Below are positions 58,931-64,000 of a stretch of DNA of 64,000 nt, in pieces. Numbering within the stretch: the first letter of the stretch is position 1; the number at the start of each line of letters is the position of its first letter. The notes below the pieces were generated by a model. That model was not told the origin of the DNA and did not search any database. It saw nothing but the letters and a program-made list of their open reading frames with translations. The position numbers and the translations under genes were made by a program. Source of the DNA: Parasutterella secunda. Its GTDB lineage: Bacteria; Pseudomonadota; Gammaproteobacteria; Burkholderiales; Burkholderiaceae_F. Where the stretch lies: assembly GCF_016901835.1 (NCBI RefSeq), contig NZ_JACJKX010000005.1, positions 45,005 through 109,004 on the forward strand, read 5' to 3'.

Positions 58931-58959
58931 AAAAAAACGGGCTCGTTTTCACGAGCCCG
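58931..58959 (-). terminator. Terminator of the second C69 dipeptidase gene
   Basis: Reading left, a perfect 9-bp stem (58959-58951 with 58946-58938) with a 4-base loop is followed by T7. Confidence 0.88.
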
Positions 58960-58989
58960 CTCAAACTACAGTTTAAAGCCTAAGATCAA

Positions 58990-60489
58990 TTAGTCTTTCT
59001 TGCTGCGGTTAGCAAAGAAGTTGGCCTTTTGAATGTCAGCCGTACGGATCGTAAAGATCTGATTGGTCAAATCTTCGGCTAACTTTTCAGCGCTGGCCAT
59101 AATGCCCAGGTTGAATTCATTGAGCATCTTATCGGCCTTCTTGGCATCTTTCTTGTAGGTCTTCAGATATTGTTCTTCAAAGGCCTTTTGCTTCTTAGCC
59201 GTGTCGGCTTCGAACTCGTGGTAAGCCTTTTCAACGATCGGAGCCAACTTCGGATAGTCAGTCATCACGAGCGTTTGAAGTTTACGATACTTCCAGTACA
59301 CCGATTGGCTGTCGGCTTCGTTCGTACCCATGCCATAGTGGGCCGGGTAGGCGTCAAGGCCGTGATAGTACGGGACATAGACCGACAGATTCGGCATACC
59401 CATGGCCACATAAATCACAGAACCGATTTCGCGCGGCATCCAGGGACGCACTTGCATCACGTGAGATTCGTAGGTGCGGAAGACGCTGATCGGACGGAAT
59501 TCTTCATCACCTCGCAAGCCCTTCGTGTACGGGTCGTGGCTTTGAAGTTCGCCGGATTCGTAGTGGTTACGAAGAATCGACTTCATGTCTTCAAGCGTGA
59601 CCTTCTTGTCGGGTTTGGCGTAGACCGGGAAGGAGCGACCTTCTTGAACCGGTTGCTTCAGGCTCGGCGTGAGGATCTTTTGAACTTGCCAGACGCGCGG
59701 GTCGTTGTACACACGGTCACGTTCATCGTCACGCGTGTAAACCTTGGCGAAATTGAAAGCACCGTCTTTCTTTTCGTTATAGAAGCCGTTGTCAGCAGCC
59801 CACTTCACGAGGTTCTTGCTCGCCATGAAGTCTTCGCTCTTCGGATCGTAGGCTTGCAGACGGCCTTGGTTACCGGAGGCAAAGTATTGGTCACGCGGGA
59901 TGCGTTGAGCAATCCATTGATGGCCCGTGCCGGTTTCGAGGTACCACATTTCTTTTTCGTCAACGAAAGCCACACCGAAACCTTCGCCTGCGCCGATCGA
60001 TTCAACAATGCTGCCGAGAATTTGGACGCCTTCGCGGGCGGTCTTAGCGCGAGGCAGAATCACATCCAAGATGTCGTCTTCGGTGATACCGGTGGCTTCA
60101 TTGTAGGGGTCAAGCTTCAGCAGTTCATCCTTTGCGTAGATGGATTCCGTACCGGAGATACCGACGCCGGCTTCGTTAAAGCCTACAGCACCGTGCAATT
60201 GCGTCTTCCAGTTCGGAACGGTCGTGTAACGCATGGCGTTTTCAGGCAAAGGATATTCAAAATTGGTGGCACCCTTGTAGTCTTGTGTGCGGTACATACC
60301 CTTCTGATTCTTCTTGGCGGGGTGAATCACCATATGTTGAGCTTTTAAAGCATCGCTGTCGGCGTTGCGGCCCACAAAGAAAGAACCGTCAGCGGTTGCT
60401 TCAGGACCGACCAAAACGGTCGTGCAAGCCAAGCTCATCGAAGAAAAAGCGGCCAAAACAGAGGCCACTAATGCAGCTTTTTTAAACAT
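58990..60489 (-). CDS. Secreted C69-family dipeptidase
   Basis: A 499-residue exported peptidase. The signal (1-21, ending MSLA) leaves Cys22 as the N-terminal nucleophile (CTTVLVGPEATADG, then GRNADSD), typical of PipD-like C69 enzymes. Other conserved parts are VGFNEAGVGISGTES and LRNHYESGELQSHDPYTKG. The lysine-rich C-terminus is helical. GAGGAG precedes the ATG. It is transcribed toward the assT operon, with terminators on both sides of the junction. Confidence 0.9.
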   Translation of the reverse strand: MFKKAALVASVLAAFSSMSLACTTVLVGPEATADGSFFVGRNADSDALKAQHMVIHPAKKNQKGMYRTQDYKGATNFEYPLPENAMRYTTVPNWKTQLHGAVGFNEAGVGISGTESIYAKDELLKLDPYNEATGITEDDILDVILPRAKTAREGVQILGSIVESIGAGEGFGVAFVDEKEMWYLETGTGHQWIAQRIPRDQYFASGNQGRLQAYDPKSEDFMASKNLVKWAADNGFYNEKKDGAFNFAKVYTRDDERDRVYNDPRVWQVQKILTPSLKQPVQEGRSFPVYAKPDKKVTLEDMKSILRNHYESGELQSHDPYTKGLRGDEEFRPISVFRTYESHVMQVRPWMPREIGSVIYVAMGMPNLSVYVPYYHGLDAYPAHYGMGTNEADSQSVYWKYRKLQTLVMTDYPKLAPIVEKAYHEFEADTAKKQKAFEEQYLKTYKKDAKKADKMLNEFNLGIMASAEKLAEDLTNQIFTIRTADIQKANFFANRSKKD

Positions 60490-60619
60490 GAAATACTCCT
60501 CAAATTTTCGGCTGAGTCAGAGGTCACCCAGCCGCCCAATATCCTACGCCGAAGTACTTAGATTGAGCGGGAAAACGCCTAGGGATTTATCCGTATTGTC
60601 AAGACTCTGAAAAAGGAGC

Positions 60620-60638
60620 GATGAGAATCGTTCTCGTA
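60620..60638. promoter_or_regulatory. Fur-box-like palindrome
   Basis: The sequence holds GAGAA-TCG-TTCTC inside ATGAGAATCGTTCTCGT, resembling iron-regulator (Fur) sites. It lies about 130 bases from both the C69 dipeptidase gene and tkt, so its target is unclear. Confidence 0.3.
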
Positions 60639-60760
60639 GAAAAAAGATTACGAAAATTAACTGTATTACCGCGCAATTTCAGTACAATCTAATTGTTTAA
60701 GTCGGACAAAAATTTCTTTGTCTATTCAATGGTTTTTCCCTTTGATATTGGTTGAATAAC

Positions 60761-62785
60761 ATGACCTGTAATGTCACTCCTCAGTTGATGGCCAATGCTA
60801 TCCGTGCGTTGGCTATGGATGCCGTTCAAAAAGCCAAGTCCGGTCACCCGGGTATGCCGATGGGCATGGCTGATATCGCCGTGGCTCTGTGGACAAAACA
60901 TTTGCGCCACAACCCGGTCGATCCGAAATGGATCGGTCGTGACCGTTTCATTCTCAGTAACGGTCATGGTTCTATGCTGCAGTATGCGCTGCTTCATTTG
61001 ACCGGATACGATCTCACGATTGAAGATCTGAAGGCTTTCCGTCAATGGCACAGCAAGACGCCGGGTCACCCTGAAGTGGATGTGACACCTGGGGTGGAAA
61101 CCACCACAGGCCCCTTGGGTCAAGGGATCGGCAACGCCGTCGGTATGGCGTTGGCTGAAAAAATGTTGGCCGCTGAATTTAATCGCCCGGGTTTTGATGT
61201 TATTAACAACTACACCTACTGTTTCTTGGGTGACGGCTGTCTGATGGAAGGCATCAGCCACGAAGTCTGCTCGTTGGCCGGTACTTGGAAACTCAATAAG
61301 CTCATCGTTATTTATGATGACAACGGTATCTCCATTGACGGCAAGGTGATCAATTGGTTCTCGGATAACACTCGCGAACGCTTTGAGTCTTATGGTTGGA
61401 ATGTCATCGGTCCGGTGGACGGTCACGATATTGACGCCATGGATGTCGCGATTGCTCAGGCTAAGCAAAGCGAGGATAAGCCGACGCTCATTATCGCCCG
61501 TACGGTAATCGGTAAGGGCTCTCCCAATCGTCAGGGTACGAGCAAAGTGCACGGTGAAGCCTTGGGTGAAGAGGAATTGAAACTCACCCGAGAAGCTCTG
61601 GGCTGGACCTGGGATCCGTTTGTGATTCCTCAGGAAATCTATGACGCCATGGATGCTCGTGCAGCCGGTCAAAAGCTTGAGGGCGACTATAACGAAATGT
61701 TTGCTCGTTATTCCCAGGCTTACCCCGAATTGAGTCAGGAGCTCTCTCGTCGCTTGAAGGGCGATTTGCCGGCCAATTTCGACGCAGTCATGCAAGAAGC
61801 GATTGCCAAGGCTGCTCAAGCTCAGGAAACCGTGGCCACTCGTAAAGCCAGTCAGAAGGCTTTGAATGCCTTTGCCCCGCACCTTCCCGGTCTTCTCGGC
61901 GGTTCGGCTGACTTAACGGGTTCCAATCTCACGAATTGGACCGGAGTGGAGGCCATGCGCCCGGATACCTATCTGGGTCGTCACATCAATTACGGTGTGC
62001 GTGAATTCGGTATGTCGGCCATTCAAAACGGTATTGCGCTTTACGGTGGGTTTATTCCGTTTAGTGCCACCTTCCTCACTTTCTCGGATTATTCGAGAAA
62101 TGCCATCCGTATGGCAGCACTGATGAAGCAACGCTCGATTTTTGTCTTCACTCATGACTCAATCGGTTTGGGTGAAGACGGTCCGACGCACCAATCCGTT
62201 GAACATATTCCGAGCTTGCGCTTGATCCCGAATTTAAATGTCTGGCGTCCGTGTGATACGGTTGAAGCGCTGGTGGCTTGGCAAAGTGCGATTGACTCGC
62301 GCCATGCGCCTTCGATTATTATCGGTTCTCGTCAAAATATTGAATTCATCGCTCGTGATGTTGACGAAGTTAAAGCCGATGCGGCTCAGGCTTTGCATGC
62401 CGGTGCTTATGTGATGAAGGAATCGGGTAAGGGTGCAGAACAAATCGATTGCGTGTTGATTGCAACCGGTTCTGAAGTCCCCTTAGCCGTGAAAGCTCGT
62501 GAAGCACTTGAAGAAAAGGGAATCGGCACTCGCGTGGTTTCTATGCCGTGTACTGAACTTTTCGATAAACTGTCTAGTGAAGAACAGCACGCCATTCTCA
62601 CGGATGCCCCGAAGGTTGCTATTGAAGCTTCCGTAACGGGTCTGTGGTACAAGTACGTTAAAAACGGTGAAGTAGTCGGTATCGATACATTCGGTGAATC
62701 GGCTCCTGCCGCTGTGCTTTGGGAAAAATTCGGCTTTACCGTTGATCGCGTCGTTGAAGCCGCTATGAAAGCTATTAATCGTTAA
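60761..62785 (+). CDS. tkt: Transketolase
   Basis: A 674-residue thiamine-diphosphate enzyme of the pentose phosphate route. The cofactor motif GDGCLMEGISHE...IVIYDDNGISIDG and the central FAPHLPGLLGGSADLTGSN are clear, and SGHPGMPMGMADIA lies near the start. The ATG at 60761 is chosen over an in-frame TTG at 60752; neither has a strong ribosome site. gapA follows after 22 bases, so the two form a central-carbon operon. Confidence 0.96.
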   Translation: MTCNVTPQLMANAIRALAMDAVQKAKSGHPGMPMGMADIAVALWTKHLRHNPVDPKWIGRDRFILSNGHGSMLQYALLHLTGYDLTIEDLKAFRQWHSKTPGHPEVDVTPGVETTTGPLGQGIGNAVGMALAEKMLAAEFNRPGFDVINNYTYCFLGDGCLMEGISHEVCSLAGTWKLNKLIVIYDDNGISIDGKVINWFSDNTRERFESYGWNVIGPVDGHDIDAMDVAIAQAKQSEDKPTLIIARTVIGKGSPNRQGTSKVHGEALGEEELKLTREALGWTWDPFVIPQEIYDAMDARAAGQKLEGDYNEMFARYSQAYPELSQELSRRLKGDLPANFDAVMQEAIAKAAQAQETVATRKASQKALNAFAPHLPGLLGGSADLTGSNLTNWTGVEAMRPDTYLGRHINYGVREFGMSAIQNGIALYGGFIPFSATFLTFSDYSRNAIRMAALMKQRSIFVFTHDSIGLGEDGPTHQSVEHIPSLRLIPNLNVWRPCDTVEALVAWQSAIDSRHAPSIIIGSRQNIEFIARDVDEVKADAAQALHAGAYVMKESGKGAEQIDCVLIATGSEVPLAVKAREALEEKGIGTRVVSMPCTELFDKLSSEEQHAILTDAPKVAIEASVTGLWYKYVKNGEVVGIDTFGESAPAAVLWEKFGFTVDRVVEAAMKAINR

Positions 62786-62807
62786 TTCTTAAGAGGGGAT
62801 ATTCAAA

Positions 62808-63836
62808 ATGACCATTAAAGTTGCCATTACGGGTTTTGGCCGCATCGGTCGTAACGTGTTGCGTGCCCATTACGAATTGGGCAAAAAGCACGATATCGAA
62901 ATCGTGGCCATTAACGCCATGGGTGACCTTAAGACCAATGCTCATTTATTGCGTCATGATACGGTTCACGGACATTTCAACCATGATGTCCAGATTGAAG
63001 AAGTTTCCGATACCGAAAAGTATCTGATTGTTGATGGCGACCGTATGCGCGTGTTCTGCGACCGCGATCCCCGCAACCTCCCGTGGAAGGAATTGGGCGT
63101 GGATGTGGTGCTCGAATGCACGGGTGCTTTCCGCACGAAGGAAAAATGCTTGGCTCACTTGGAAGGCGGTGCCAAGAAGGTTTTGATTTCTGCTCCGGGT
63201 AAGGGTGTTGACGCAACGGTGGTTTATGGTGTTAACCAGGACGTTCTCACCAAGGATATGACCGTTGTTTCCAACGCTTCCTGCACAACGAACTGCTTGG
63301 CTCCGGTTGTCAACGCTTTGCATAAGGCGATCGGTGTGGAACGTGGTTTGATGACGACCATTCACGCTTACACCAACGACCAGGTTCTCACAGACGTTTA
63401 TCACAAGGATTTGCGCCGCGCTCGTTCTGCTACGCACTCCATGATCCCGACAAAGACCGGTGCTGCCGCTGCCGTGGGTCTTGTGTTGCCGGATTTGAAC
63501 GGTAAGCTTGACGGTTTTGCCGTTCGTGTTCCGACGATTAACGTTTCGTTCGTTGATCTGACGTTTGAGGCCAAGCGTGACGTGACGGTTGAAGAAGTCA
63601 ACGCCGTGATGAAGGCTGCTTCAGAATTGCCTGAAAACCAAGGCATTCTGGGCTACAACGATGAACCTCTCGTGTCCATCGACTTCAACCACGATGCTCA
63701 CTCTTCGATCTTTGATGCCACGTTGACGAAAGTCTCCGGCACTCGTTTGGTGAAGGTGACGGCTTGGTATGACAACGAATGGGGCTTCTCTTGCCGCATG
63801 CTCGATACAGCCTGCGCCATGATGGCCGCTCAGTGA
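62808..63836 (+). CDS. gapA: Glyceraldehyde-3-phosphate dehydrogenase
   Basis: A 342-residue NAD-dependent enzyme of glycolysis and gluconeogenesis. It has [13 protein letters not shown] for NAD, the active-site [12 protein letters not shown] (catalytic cysteine in SCTTN), and the terminal [21 protein letters not shown] precedes the ATG. The TGA stop (63834-63836) lies in the bases shared with the end of element copy 1, so the insertion may have shaped the last codon. Confidence 0.97.
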   Translation: MTIKVAITGFGRIGRNVLRAHYELGKKHDIEIVAINAMGDLKTNAHLLRHDTVHGHFNHDVQIEEVSDTEKYLIVDGDRMRVFCDRDPRNLPWKELGVDVVLECTGAFRTKEKCLAHLEGGAKKVLISAPGKGVDATVVYGVNQDVLTKDMTVVSNASCTTNCLAPVVNALHKAIGVERGLMTTIHAYTNDQVLTDVYHKDLRRARSATHSMIPTKTGAAAAVGLVLPDLNGKLDGFAVRVPTINVSFVDLTFEAKRDVTVEEVNAVMKAASELPENQGILGYNDEPLVSIDFNHDAHSSIFDATLTKVSGTRLVKVTAWYDNEWGFSCRMLDTACAMMAAQ

Positions 63837-63945
63837 ACTACACTGTCCTAAAAGGACGGAGCTTCGCGCGACCCGCTTGAGCCGTTCAGGCTCAAGCCTC
63901 TCGCCGAGGAACCCGCACCGACGGGTTTCTCCTCGGGGGAACTCT
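63832..63945 (-). ncRNA. Omega-RNA-like right-end region, copy 2
   Basis: This has the same hairpin series as copy 1. The 9-bp stem GCTTGAGCC/GGCTCAAGC is intact but its loop is TGAAC instead of ACGGG, and the terminal hairpin differs at several bases. The expected guide would be the antisense of the last gapA codons (63831 down to about 63812). Confidence 0.7.
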
Positions 63946-64000
63946 TCAAAAAGGAATCGCTTCCTTTTCCAGCGCACGGCCGTTCCGGCCGTATCGGTGT
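63946..64000 (-). CDS. tnpB: TnpB C-terminus, partial (copy 2)
   Basis: Eighteen codons of the TnpB C-terminus, ending at TGA (63948-63946), run off the right edge. They match copy 1 except for one Thr-to-Ala change near the end. Whether this copy has an intact reading frame cannot be seen. Confidence 0.85.
   Translation of the reverse strand, partial: HRYGRNGRALEKEAIPF

Larger units (their letters stand above)
63832..64000 (-). mobile_element. IS200/IS605-type TnpB element, copy 2, cut by window edge
   Basis: The last 169 bases are the reverse complement of the right end of the element at 28840-30347, with only a few differences. The left part lies outside the window. Identity begins at AGTGAACTACAC (63832), which fixes this end. 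The element points back at gapA and touches its stop codon. Confidence 0.92.

Noticed and set aside
59170..60348. 392-codon frame antisense to the second C69 gene
   Set aside because: It is a shadow of strong codon bias on the other strand; the C69 frame has motifs, signal peptide and ribosome site.
60729..60755. Eight-codon frame just before tkt, considered as a regulatory leader peptide
   Set aside because: It lacks a ribosome site and any telling codon run, and could arise by chance.

Overview
The window looks like a chromosomal segment of a betaproteobacterium of the Burkholderiales, most likely Sutterellaceae (Sutterella, Parasutterella or a relative). This is inferred from conserved neighbourhoods (accB-accC-prmA-DUF3426-PfkB kinase; ffh next to a ccsA-like gene, PP0621 and ampD; rplU-rpmA-obgE beside ispB), from moderate GC content, and from a periplasmic set typical of gut anaerobes (hydrogenase, arylsulfate sulfotransferase, secreted C69 dipeptidases). 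No rRNA, CRISPR array or prophage was seen.

Layout. 1-6799: a [NiFe]-hydrogenase locus. A HybE-type chaperone cut by the left edge faces away from small subunit, large subunit, cytochrome b, maturation protease, HypC-like HupF, HyaE, HyaF and a rubredoxin. The small subunit has all six cysteines of the oxygen-tolerant [4Fe-3S] type. 6806-13273: stress and metal genes: a metallo-beta-lactamase-fold protein facing a MerR regulator, a LOG-like protein, an OLD-family nuclease, and a CsoR-type sensor followed by a P1B-type metal ATPase with a near-perfect operator. 13312-20743: tRNA-Pro, ispB, a large phosphate transporter, rplU-rpmA, obgE and an M3 peptidase. 20802-25529: the leuABCD operon on the minus strand. 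25816-28579: rppH, proS and an HU protein.

28840-30347 holds an IS200/IS605-type element carrying tnpB only, with tnpB broken by a 1-nt frameshift. It sits between the last gene of a minus-strand operon (ffh-ruvC-ruvA-ruvB-ybgC-tolQ-tolR-tolA-unknown, 30343-37147) and what looks like that operon's terminator. A second copy enters at the right edge (63832-64000), directly after gapA. Comparing the two right ends shows an omega-RNA-like structure whose stem is kept while its loop is replaced. In both copies the neighbouring gene's TGA stop codon lies inside the element's end sequence.

37260-49377: ccsA-like, PP0621, ampD and yggT forward; PfkB kinase, DUF3426, prmA, accC and accB reverse; then mpl, a YqiA-like esterase, a MarC-family protein and an RNase II-like enzyme forward. 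49481-60489: two secreted C69 dipeptidases frame a nicotinamidase-like hydrolase, mgtE, rsmE, and a LysR regulator facing assT-dsbL-dsbI, an arylsulfate sulfotransferase with its own disulfide-forming pair. 60761-63836: tkt and gapA.
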